Part shown: one piece after another, positions 33,004 to 40,298 of the stretch | Position numbering within the stretch: position 1 is the first letter of the stretch | Layout of the letters: every line of letters begins with the position of its first letter | Assembly: GCF_015679265.1 (NCBI RefSeq) | Contig: NZ_CP064942.1 | Span: 2,708,001-2,772,000 of the forward strand | From: Pontivivens ytuae | Lineage (GTDB): Bacteria; Pseudomonadota; Alphaproteobacteria; Rhodobacterales; Rhodobacteraceae | Length of the DNA stretch: 64,000 bases | Direction: 5' to 3' | Notes under the pieces: generated by a model | What the model was told of the DNA's origin: nothing | The model's input: the letters and a program-made list of their open reading frames with translations, nothing else | Database searches by the model: none | Translations under genes and position numbers: made by a program

Positions 33004-33305
33004 CCCTCCTTCTCGGTCGTGAAGGCGAGGGGGTAGCCTTGGCTCTGGCCGGCGTCGGTGGCTTGCTGGGCCTTCGCCTCGGCCACCTCCTTGGTGAAGA
33101 CGGCGACGACGCAGGCGCCCTGCTGGTGGGCGGTGAGCATGACGCCCATCGCCTCGCCCTCGCTCATGCGGAAGATCGATTTGAGGACCGTCACGACGAA
33201 GTCGCGCGGGGTGTAGTCGTCGTTGAGCAGGATGAGCTTGTAGAGCGGCGGACGCTCCGTTTTGGTCTTCGCTTTCGGTTTCAGGCGGGTGTCGACGTCG
33301 CTCAT
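33000..33305 (-). CDS. clpS: ATP-dependent Clp protease adaptor ClpS
   Basis: A 101-residue N-degron adaptor for ClpAP. After a basic unstructured N-terminus (to about residue 20), the core LYKLILLNDDYTPRDFVVTVL, FRMSEGEAMGVMLTAHQQGACVVAVFTKEVAEAKA carries the ligand-binding Asn-Asp and Met residues and the ClpA-contact face. clpA is not adjacent in this window. Confidence 0.95.
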   Translation of the reverse strand: MSDVDTRLKPKAKTKTERPPLYKLILLNDDYTPRDFVVTVLKSIFRMSEGEAMGVMLTAHQQGACVVAVFTKEVAEAKAQQATDAGQSQGYPLAFTTEKEG

Positions 33306-33383
33306 CTCGATGGATCCCCGGTCGCACCGCGTTAGCGTCTCAGGAATCGCCGCGCCGGTCCAGCGGCGCGGCGTCGCGGGGCC

Positions 33384-34085
33384 TCAGCCGTCGCGCGGCG
33401 GGATGTTGCGCGCGGCTTGGCTGGCGGGCCGGGCGAGGCAGGCATCGCGGTAGCGCACCACATTGGGCAGGTCGGCGAGGCCCAGCGCCTCCTCCCCGCC
33501 ATAGAAGGCGATGACGTTGATCCAGGGCCAGATCGCGATGTCGGCGATGGTGTACTCGCCGGCCGCCACGAACTCCCGGTCCTGCAGGTGGCCGTCGAGC
33601 ACTTTCAGGAGCCGCTTGCCCTCGTCCGTGTAGCGGGTCTTGGCATAGGGATCGCTCACCTTGTCGGCGGCGAACTTGTAGAAATGGCCGAACTGGCCGA
33701 GCATCGGACCGAGCCCGCCCATCTGCCACATCAGCCACTGCGTGACCTCGAAGCGTTTCTCGGGCGCGGTCGGATAGAACTGGCCCGTCTTCTCGCCGAG
33801 ATAGATCAGGATCGCGCCCGTCTCGAAGAGGGCGAGCGTGCCGTTCGGGCCGTCCGGATCGATGATCACGGGGATCTTGTTGTTGGGGTTCAGCGCCAGG
33901 AACTCCGGCGTCATCTGGTCGTCGCGCATGATCGAGATCGTGTGCGCCTCGTAGGGCAGACCCGTCTCCTCCAACATCGCGCTCACCTTGATGCCGTTGG
34001 GCGTCGGGAAGGAGTAGAGCTGCAGGCGGTCGGGATGCTGGGGTGGGCGGAGCTTGGTGATCGGGTGGTCGAGAAGGTCGGACAC
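33384..34085 (-). CDS. Glutathione S-transferase family protein (YfcG/YghU-like)
   Basis: A 233-residue GST. The thioredoxin-like N-terminal domain (residues about 20-100) shows LYSFPTPNGIKVSAMLEETGLPYEAH, NPNNKIPVIIDPDG with cis-Pro, and LFETGAILIYLGEKTG with the glutathione Glu-Thr pair. The all-helical C-terminal domain includes FVAAGEYTIADIAIWPWI. The TPNG motif suggests the nu class, which has disulfide reductase activity. Cytoplasmic. Confidence 0.9.
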   Translation of the reverse strand: MSDLLDHPITKLRPPQHPDRLQLYSFPTPNGIKVSAMLEETGLPYEAHTISIMRDDQMTPEFLALNPNNKIPVIIDPDGPNGTLALFETGAILIYLGEKTGQFYPTAPEKRFEVTQWLMWQMGGLGPMLGQFGHFYKFAADKVSDPYAKTRYTDEGKRLLKVLDGHLQDREFVAAGEYTIADIAIWPWINVIAFYGGEEALGLADLPNVVRYRDACLARPASQAARNIPPRDG

Positions 34086-34206
34086 GGGCCTCTCCCTGAT
34101 GTGTGGTGCGGGTCAGGAGCTATCCCGGCGGCGCGCTGCGTCCAATCGCCCTAGCCGAAACAAACTATCCCAAACGCCGAGATTGTTCTGTTGCCGAAAG
34201 AAAACT

Positions 34207-34231
34207 TGCACACGCAAAAGTTGTGTGTGCA
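34207..34231. promoter_or_regulatory. Inverted repeat upstream of mscL
   Basis: TGCACAC (34207-34213) and GTGTGCA (34225-34231) are exact inverted arms, 40 bp before the mscL start. Could be an operator or leader stem. Confidence 0.35.
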
Positions 34232-34270
34232 CCGTTTCAATACGGAACCGTCAACCAGGGGACGCTCACC

Positions 34271-34708
34271 ATGTGGCAGGAATTCAAGGACTTCATTGCG
34301 CGCGGCAACGTCATGGACATGGCCGTCGGGATCATTATCGGCGCGGCCTTTACCGCAATCGTGACCTCCGTCGTCGAGGATCTGATCAATCCGATCATCG
34401 GGATCATCACCGGCGGCGTCGACTTCTCGAACCAGTTCGTTCTGTTGGGCGAGGGCGAGTTCGCCTCACTTGCCGCGGCGCAGGATGCGGGCGTGGCCAC
34501 CTTCGCCTACGGCTCCTTCATCAACGCGGTCATCAACTTCCTGATCATCGCCTTCGTCGTGTTCCTGCTGGTCAAGGGCGTGAACCGGATCAAGGAAAGC
34601 GTGGCGGAGAAGGAAGAGGCCCCCGAGCTCGAGCCCAAGGGCCCGACGCAGGAGGAGCTCCTGGCCGAGATCCGCGACCTGCTCGCCAAGGATCAGGCGG
34701 CGGCCTGA
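34271..34708 (+). CDS. mscL: Large-conductance mechanosensitive channel
   Basis: A 145-residue inner-membrane channel that opens under hypo-osmotic stress. Amphipathic N-terminal helix [22 protein letters not shown]1 (residues about 15-45, [22 protein letters not shown]), periplasmic loop, TM2 (about 75-98, [24 protein letters not shown]) and a charged C-terminal bundle ending [14 protein letters not shown]. The stop overlaps the converging ald by 16 bp. Confidence 0.96.
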   Translation: MWQEFKDFIARGNVMDMAVGIIIGAAFTAIVTSVVEDLINPIIGIITGGVDFSNQFVLLGEGEFASLAAAQDAGVATFAYGSFINAVINFLIIAFVVFLLVKGVNRIKESVAEKEEAPELEPKGPTQEELLAEIRDLLAKDQAAA

Positions 34709-35811
34709 GCGACCTCCGCGGGGGCGGCGAAGTCCCGCCCCTGCGCCTGTGCCACGGCGGCATTCGTGAGCTGCCCGGCATGGATGTTGAGACCGGCGGC
34801 GAGGTGCGGGTCCTCGGCACAGGCCCGCGCCCAGCCCTTGTCGGCCAGCGCCAGCACGAAGGGCATCGTGGCGTTGCCGAGCGCGATGGTGGAGGTGCGG
34901 GCCACAGCGCCCGGCATGTTGGCCACGCAGTAGTGCACGATGCCGTCCACCTCGTAGATGGGCTCGTCATGGGTGGTGGGCGTCGAGGTCTCGAAGCAGC
35001 CGCCCTGGTCGATGGCAACGTCCACCAGCACCGCGCCGGTTTTCATCGTGGGCAGGTGGGCGCGGCGGACGAGCTTCGGCGCCTCGGCCCCGGGGATCAG
35101 GACGGCGCCGATCACCATGTCGGCGCGGGTGATGAGGTCTGCGATGGCGGCCTCGCTGGCGTAGCGCGTGCGGAAGTCGCGGGAGAACAGGTCGTCGAGC
35201 TGGCGCAGCCGGGGCAGGGAGAGGTCGAGCACCGTGACCTCCGCCCCCATCCCCGCCGCGATCCGGGCCGCATGGGTGCCGACCACCCCGCCGCCGAGCA
35301 CCACGACCTCCGCCGGGCCGACGCCGGGCACGCCGCCCATCAGTACGCCGCGGCCGCCATTGGCCTTCTGCAGGGCCCAGGAGCCGACCTGCGGCGCGAG
35401 CCGTCCAGCGACCTCGGACATCGGTGCGAGCAGCGGCAGATGGCCGTCGCGGTCGGTGACGGTCTCATAGGCGATGGCGGTGCAGCCCGAGGCCAGCAGC
35501 TCCTCGGTCTGCGGCACGTCGGGCGCGAGGTGGAGATAGGTGAAGAGAAGCTGCCCCTCGGAAAGGCGCGCGCGCTCGACGGCCTGCGGCTCCTTCACCT
35601 TGACGATCATGTCGGCGGAGAAGGCGGCGTCCACGTCCCCGATCTCGGCCCCCGCGGCGCGGTAGGCGTCGTCGTCGAAACCCGCGCCCTCTCCGGCGCC
35701 GGTCTCGATCACCACCGAGTGGCCCCGGGCTGTGAGGGCCGTGACTGCGGCGGGACTAAGGCCCACGCGATACTCGCGGGTCTTGATCTCCTTAGGACAA
35801 CCGATGCGCAT
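34693..35811 (-). CDS. ald: Alanine dehydrogenase
   Basis: A 372-residue NAD-dependent enzyme interconverting L-alanine and pyruvate plus ammonia. [20 protein letters not shown] is the canonical N-terminus; IVKVKEPQ and [10 protein letters not shown] carry substrate residues, and [28 protein letters not shown] (about residue 170) is the NAD fold. [22 protein letters not shown] follows. AGGAGG before the ATG. A divergent Lrp/AsnC regulator sits 133 bp away and probably controls it. Confidence 0.96.
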   Translation of the reverse strand: MRIGCPKEIKTREYRVGLSPAAVTALTARGHSVVIETGAGEGAGFDDDAYRAAGAEIGDVDAAFSADMIVKVKEPQAVERARLSEGQLLFTYLHLAPDVPQTEELLASGCTAIAYETVTDRDGHLPLLAPMSEVAGRLAPQVGSWALQKANGGRGVLMGGVPGVGPAEVVVLGGGVVGTHAARIAAGMGAEVTVLDLSLPRLRQLDDLFSRDFRTRYASEAAIADLITRADMVIGAVLIPGAEAPKLVRRAHLPTMKTGAVLVDVAIDQGGCFETSTPTTHDEPIYEVDGIVHYCVANMPGAVARTSTIALGNATMPFVLALADKGWARACAEDPHLAAGLNIHAGQLTNAAVAQAQGRDFAAPAEVAQAAA

Positions 35812-35944
35812 GTCGAAACCTCCTGTTTGCGGGAAGTGTGCCGTGTTGTGCCGCGAATGTGCTTGCGAAGATCCTGCGCTAGGCGGCATTGTGCGCTGCA
35901 AACATCGGCGTTCTGGCGCTGATCTGTCGAAGGATCTTGCGTTG

Positions 35945-36403
35945 ATGGAGCTCGATACGCTCGACCTGACGATTCTTAGCGCCCTCCAGCGGGACGGGCG
36001 ATTGACGAACGCGGCCCTGGCGGAGGAGGTGCACCTCTCGCCGTCGGCCTGCCACCGGCGGGTGCGGCGGATGGAGAAGGCGGGCGTCATCACCGGCTAC
36101 ATCGCGCGCCTCGATCCTCGGGCGGTGGGGCGGCAGACGGTCGTCTTCGTGGAGATCACCTTGCAGGGGCAGAGCGAGGAGGTGCTCGATGCGTTCGAAG
36201 CAGCGCTCGCCCGCGTGCCGGACGTCGTGGAATGCCACCTAATGGCGGGCAGCGCGGATTACCTCGTGAAGGTCATGGCGGCGGACAGCGAGGATTTCGC
36301 CCGTATCCACCGCGAATACCTGTCCCGCCTGCCGGGCGTGGCCCAGATGCATTCGAGCTTCGCTCTCAGGACGGTTCGCGCGGGCGGCGGGTTGCCGTTG
36401 TAA
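35945..36403 (+). CDS. Lrp/AsnC family regulator
   Basis: A 152-residue feast/famine regulator. Helix-turn-helix near residues 5-50 (LDLTILSALQRDGRLTNAALAEEVHLSPSACHRRVRRM) and a C-terminal RAM/ligand domain with VVECHLMAGSADYLVKVMA. Divergent from ald, so an AldR-like regulator of alanine use. The ATG was preferred over the TTG one codon upstream. Confidence 0.92.
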   Translation: MELDTLDLTILSALQRDGRLTNAALAEEVHLSPSACHRRVRRMEKAGVITGYIARLDPRAVGRQTVVFVEITLQGQSEEVLDAFEAALARVPDVVECHLMAGSADYLVKVMAADSEDFARIHREYLSRLPGVAQMHSSFALRTVRAGGGLPL

Positions 36404-36442
36404 TTGTTTCGCCTGGCGGCGGCGGCGGGCAGCGCCCCGGAG

Positions 36443-36766
36443 CTACGTCACCCATAGCAGCAGATACAGCGCCGCCATCCCGCCCAGGATCGCGCCCAGC
36501 GTGTTCCGCGTTGCCGCCCCGATCGCGAAGGCCGCCAGCGCCGCGCCGATCCGTGCCGCGTCGGGGCTGCCGCCCGTCGCCTCGGGCCAGACGACAAGCG
36601 GTGCGACCAGTCCTGGCATCACTGCCACCGGCACGTAGCGCAGCAGGCGCAGCGCCCAGTCCGGCAGGTCCCGGTCGCCGATCAAGCCGAGGAAGGAGAA
36701 GCGGATCAGGAAAGTGCCGAGCCCCAGCACGATGATGACAGTCCAGACCGTGACAGGATCGATCAT
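36443..36766 (-). CDS. AzlD family branched-chain amino-acid exporter subunit
   Basis: A 107-residue membrane protein with four helices (about residues 5-25, 40-60, 68-85, 88-105). TVIIVLGLGTFLIRFSFL and the RNTLGAILGGM tail fit AzlD, the small partner of AzlC. It overlaps the AzlC stop by four bases. Confidence 0.9.
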   Translation of the reverse strand: MIDPVTVWTVIIVLGLGTFLIRFSFLGLIGDRDLPDWALRLLRYVPVAVMPGLVAPLVVWPEATGGSPDAARIGAALAAFAIGAATRNTLGAILGGMAALYLLLWVT

Positions 36767-37479
36767 GCCGGGGCCCTCCGCCGCTCCAACGCGATCTCGG
36801 TCGCAGCCCCTGCGGCCATCGCCACGATCGCCGCCGCGATCAGGCCGAGCGAGTAGGGCACCCAGACCAGCGCCAGCGCCAGGACGACCGACACCGTCGC
36901 CGCCACCAGATGCGGCAGCGACCGCAAGGAGGGCGCGACCAGCGCGATGAAGGTGATCGGGATCGCGAAGTCGAGCGCGTATTCCGGCGGGATCGCAGAA
37001 CCCGCCACCGCGCCCACCAGCGTGAAGCCGTACCAGAGCGGCGCGACCGGCGTCATCACTCCGAAGAAGTAGCCGAGCTTGGCGGAGACTGACGCCCCCG
37101 GCTCCCGCTCGTACTTAAGGGCGGCGGCGGCATAGGACTGATCTACCAGGAAATAGGCCGCGATCGCCTTCTGCCAGACCGGCGCGCCGCGCAGATGTGT
37201 GCTCATCGACGCCGAATAAAGCGCCATCCGCAGATTCACCGCCAGCGCGGTCAGGAGGACGACGAAGGTGGGCGCCTGCTCCTCCATCAGCGCGAGCGCG
37301 GTGAACTGCGCGGCCCCCGCGATCACGAGGATCGTCATGCCCATCGTGCTCGCGATGTCGAGCCCCGCCTCGGTCGCCACCACGCCGAAGAGCAGCGCGA
37401 AGGGGGTCACCACCAGCGTGAAGGGCAGCCCGTCGCGGACGCCCTGCCAGTACCATGTGCGCGTGCTCGGTCCGCTCAT
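36763..37479 (-). CDS. AzlC family branched-chain amino-acid exporter subunit
   Basis: A 238-residue membrane protein with about seven or eight helices. GVRDGLPFTLVVTPFALLFGVVATEAGL, AGAAQFTALALM and VNLRMALYSASMSTHLRG are diagnostic AzlC blocks. Works with AzlD to export branched-chain amino acids (LIV-E family). The start MSGPSTRTWY is supported by an AGGAT site and ends the conserved region. The further upstream in-frame ATG would add an atypical soluble extension. Confidence 0.9.
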   Translation of the reverse strand: MSGPSTRTWYWQGVRDGLPFTLVVTPFALLFGVVATEAGLDIASTMGMTILVIAGAAQFTALALMEEQAPTFVVLLTALAVNLRMALYSASMSTHLRGAPVWQKAIAAYFLVDQSYAAAALKYEREPGASVSAKLGYFFGVMTPVAPLWYGFTLVGAVAGSAIPPEYALDFAIPITFIALVAPSLRSLPHLVAATVSVVLALALVWVPYSLGLIAAAIVAMAAGAATEIALERRRAPA

Positions 37480-37635
37480 CGTGAAATCCTCCGATCCTGA
37501 GGGATAGGTATCGCGGCCGGTATCTACAAATGCTGAATTGTGACGGGCGCAATCGCCGGACGCGATGAAGGGACGATGGGCGGTGGACAAGGCCCGGGCA
37601 AAGCTCTCTAACTCGGGGGCGAGATGGAGGACGGG

Positions 37636-38286
37636 ATGAGCACAGACAGGCCGGTCGGGCTGATCCACGGGCTGGGGCGCGGCCCCGGTTCGATGCGGGT
37701 CATGGCGAACCGGTTGGAGCGGCTGGGCTTCGCGACCTTTCTGCTCGACTACCCCTCCCGACACGTGCCGCCGGCCGAGGCGCAGGCGGTGCTCGAAGCG
37801 CAGATCGCGCGTGAAGCCCCGGAGGGCTGCCACCTCGTGGGCCACTCGCTTGGCGGCGTTCTGGCGTTGCGGCTGAAATGCGACCATCCCGACAGTGTGC
37901 GCCGCGTCGTGCAGCTCGGCTCGCCCAACCAGGGCTCACCGATGGCCGAGGCGTTTCGCGACGTGCGCTTCGTGGCCGATCTGATGGGGCCTGCACTCGA
38001 AAGGATCGCCGCGGCGGATCTGGGACTGGAGGAGTTGCCGCCCGCCATCGCCCGCGACCTCGGCATCATCGCGGGCTCCGCCCCGCTGGGCCGGGTGACG
38101 GAGCTCTGGGGTATCGACGGGCCGTCCGACGGGATGGTGCCCGTGGCCTCCGCGCTCGGCATCGACCACGCGGATGCGCTGTTGACCACGACGATTCACG
38201 GGATGCTGCCGCTCTCCGCCGATGCCGCGACGCAGGTCGGCGCCTTCCTGCGCAAGGGCCGCTTCACGCGGGCGGAGGCGGCATGA
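37636..38286 (+). CDS. Alpha/beta hydrolase (lipase-like)
   Basis: A 216-residue alpha/beta hydrolase: IHGLGRGPGSM (oxyanion, residues 10-20), nucleophile Ser in LVGHSLGGVLAL (about residue 69), VQLGSPNQGSP, and a candidate acid/His pair near DGPSDGMV and TTTIHGML. It is co-translated with fdhD (4-bp overlap). The start follows GGAGG in ATGGAGGACGGGATG. Substrate unknown; the link to formate dehydrogenase assembly is only positional. Confidence 0.8.
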   Translation: MSTDRPVGLIHGLGRGPGSMRVMANRLERLGFATFLLDYPSRHVPPAEAQAVLEAQIAREAPEGCHLVGHSLGGVLALRLKCDHPDSVRRVVQLGSPNQGSPMAEAFRDVRFVADLMGPALERIAAADLGLEELPPAIARDLGIIAGSAPLGRVTELWGIDGPSDGMVPVASALGIDHADALLTTTIHGMLPLSADAATQVGAFLRKGRFTRAEAA

Positions 38287-39149
38287 GCGGCTACCTCATC
38301 GGTCCCGATCCGGCGAACCCGCGGCTGACGCGGGCGGTCGAGGGCGTGGACCACGAGGGGCAGGTGCAGGAGATCCGCGTCGTCGAGGAGCGGCCGCTGA
38401 CGATCTACCTCAACAGTCAGGAGATCGTGACGGCTATGACGATCGGAGACCATCCGGAATGGCTCGCCGTCGGCTATCTCGCCAACCAGGGCATGCTGCT
38501 GCCGACCGACCGCTTGACTGGCGTCGATTTCGACGAGGAGGTCGAGACCGTGGTCGTGCGCACCGAGCGCGCCACCGATTACGAGGAGAAGCTGAGCCGT
38601 AAGACCCGTACTTCGGGCTGCGCGGTCGGAACCGTTTTCGGCGACATGATGGAGGGGCTCGACGGCGTGACACTGCCCGCCGCGGAGGTCCGCACCTCCT
38701 GGCTCTACGCGCTGGCCAAGGAGATCAACACGACGCCGAGCCTCTATCTGGAGGCGGGCGCGATCCACGGCACGGTGCTCTGCCGAGCCGACCGCCCGCT
38801 CGTCTACATGGAGGATGTCGGGCGCCACAACGCCGTCGACAAGATCGCAGGCTGGATGCGGATGGAGGGTGTGGGGCCTGAGGACAAAATGCTCTACACC
38901 ACCGGGCGCCTGACCTCCGAGATGGTGATCAAGACGGCGCTGATGGGCATCCCGGTGCTCGCGAGCCGCTCGGGCTTCACCGCCTGGGGCGTGGAGATCG
39001 CCCGGCGCGTGGGTCTGACGCTGATCGGGCGGATGCGGGGCAAACGCTTCATCTGCCTTTCGGGTGCGGATCGCCTGGTGCGCGACGCCGACCCCGCCGC
39101 GGTCGAGGACGAACCGGCGAAACTGCGCCGGAAGGGAGCGGCGGGGTGA
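38283..39149 (+). CDS. fdhD: FdhD sulfurtransferase for formate dehydrogenase
   Basis: A 288-residue protein that passes sulfur from IscS to the molybdenum cofactor of formate dehydrogenase. Conserved blocks: ERPLTIYLNSQEIVTAMTIGDHPEWLAVGYLANQGML (residues about 38-75), TSGCAVGTVFGDM carrying a single Cys instead of the E. coli CxxC pair, and VYMEDVGRHNAVDKIAGW (about residue 178). C-terminal SRSGFTAWGVEIARRVG. It heads the mobA-mobB-moeA block. Confidence 0.93.
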   Translation: MSGYLIGPDPANPRLTRAVEGVDHEGQVQEIRVVEERPLTIYLNSQEIVTAMTIGDHPEWLAVGYLANQGMLLPTDRLTGVDFDEEVETVVVRTERATDYEEKLSRKTRTSGCAVGTVFGDMMEGLDGVTLPAAEVRTSWLYALAKEINTTPSLYLEAGAIHGTVLCRADRPLVYMEDVGRHNAVDKIAGWMRMEGVGPEDKMLYTTGRLTSEMVIKTALMGIPVLASRSGFTAWGVEIARRVGLTLIGRMRGKRFICLSGADRLVRDADPAAVEDEPAKLRRKGAAG

Positions 39150-39172
39150 AGACTTTTCCTCCGAAAAGTCTT
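39149..39172. repeat. Hairpin 1 between fdhD and mobA
   Basis: AAGACTTTT (39149-39157) and AAAAGTCTT (39164-39172) are perfect 9-bp arms around a 6-nt loop, starting at the last base of the fdhD stop. Confidence 0.6.
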
Positions 39173-39176
39173 GGGC

Positions 39177-39198
39177 AAAATCTTCGATCGAAGATTTT
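39177..39198. repeat. 22-bp palindrome between fdhD and mobA
   Basis: AAAATCTTCGATCGAAGATT plus TT is a perfect 22-bp palindrome, four bases after hairpin 1, just before the mobA GTG. It could be a DNA operator, an RNA stem without loop, or a mobile-repeat remnant. Confidence 0.6.
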
Positions 39199-39207
39199 GG
39201 GGCGCTC

Positions 39208-39804
39208 GTGAAGATCGCCGGGGTGATCCTCGCCGGTGGTCTCGCGACCCGGATGGGCGGCGGTGACAAGGGGCTGCTGGAGCTCGGCGGCAAGCCGATC
39301 CTCGCCCACGTCATCGACCGGCTCAGCCCGCAGGTGGAGGCCCTGGCGATCAATGCAAACGGCGATCCGGAGCGGTTTGCCGCATTCGGCCTCCCCGTGA
39401 TCGCCGATAATGTTGAAGGCCATCCGGGACCGCTCGCTGGCGTGCTTGCGGGCATGGACTGGGCTGCGGGTGAGGGGTTCGATCTGATCGCCACCGCCGC
39501 CGCCGACACGCCGTTCTTTCCGGAGAGCCTGGTTCACGGCCTCTACCTCGGCATGGTGTCGGAGCGTGTACCGCTCGCGCGGGCCGAGACGGCCCGCGAG
39601 GGCGGCTTCGACCGGCATCCCACGTTCGGCCTCTGGTCCGTCTCCCTGCGCGACGACCTGCGCGCGGCCCTCTCCGGTGGCACCCGTAAGGTGATCGCCT
39701 GGACCGATCCGCACGGCGTCGCCCGCGTCGTCTTCGACGGCGAAGACCCGTTCTTCAACGTCAACACCCCCGAGGATCTGGAGCGGGCGAGGGCGCGGGC
39801 ATGA
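39208..39804 (+). CDS. mobA: Molybdenum cofactor guanylyltransferase
   Basis: A 198-residue enzyme adding GMP to molybdopterin. VILAGGLATRMGGGDKGLLELGGKPILAHVIDRL (residues 6-39) is the GTP-binding signature, followed by LIATAAADTPFFPESLV (about residue 95) and FFNVNTPEDLERA at the end. The GTG start lies just after the palindrome; earlier in-frame codons would be in the hairpins. Overlaps mobB. Confidence 0.93.
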   Translation: MKIAGVILAGGLATRMGGGDKGLLELGGKPILAHVIDRLSPQVEALAINANGDPERFAAFGLPVIADNVEGHPGPLAGVLAGMDWAAGEGFDLIATAAADTPFFPESLVHGLYLGMVSERVPLARAETAREGGFDRHPTFGLWSVSLRDDLRAALSGGTRKVIAWTDPHGVARVVFDGEDPFFNVNTPEDLERARARA

Positions 39805-40298
39805 GGCTCTACGGCGTGACCGGCTGGAAGAATTCCGGCAAGACCACGCTGGTCGAGCGGCTGGTGGCCGAGATTGCGGGCCTCGGCTTCACCGTCTCCA
39901 CCGTCAAACACGCGCACCATTCGTTCGACGTCGATCAGCCGGGCAAGGACAGCTATCGCCACCGGGAGGCCGGTGCGACCGAGGTGCTGCTCGCCTCGCG
40001 CAACCGCTGGGCGCTGATGCACGAGCTGCGCGGCGACGAGGAGCCGCCGCTGGAGGCGCTGCTTGCGCGCCTCTCCCCGGTCGATCTGGTGCTGGTCGAG
40101 GGCTACAAGCGCGACCGCCATCCGAAGGTCGAGGCGCATCGGGTGGCCACCGGCCAACCGCTGATCGCGCGGGACGATCCCACGATCCGTGCGGTGGCGA
40201 GCGACAGCGCGCCCGAGGGGCTGGCGGTGCCAGTCCTACCGCTCGACGATACGGAGGCGATCGCGGCGTTCATCCTGCGCGAGGTCGGCCTCGCATGA
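39801..40298 (+). CDS. mobB: Molybdopterin-guanine dinucleotide biosynthesis protein B
   Basis: A 165-residue P-loop GTPase that assists MobA. GVTGWKNSGKTTLVERLVAEIA at residues 5-26 is the Walker A loop; TVKHAHHSFDVDQPGKDSYRHREAGA and LVLVEGYKRDRHPKVE carry the remaining conserved residues. ATGA-type overlaps on both sides with mobA and moeA. Confidence 0.94.
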   Translation: MRLYGVTGWKNSGKTTLVERLVAEIAGLGFTVSTVKHAHHSFDVDQPGKDSYRHREAGATEVLLASRNRWALMHELRGDEEPPLEALLARLSPVDLVLVEGYKRDRHPKVEAHRVATGQPLIARDDPTIRAVASDSAPEGLAVPVLPLDDTEAIAAFILREVGLA

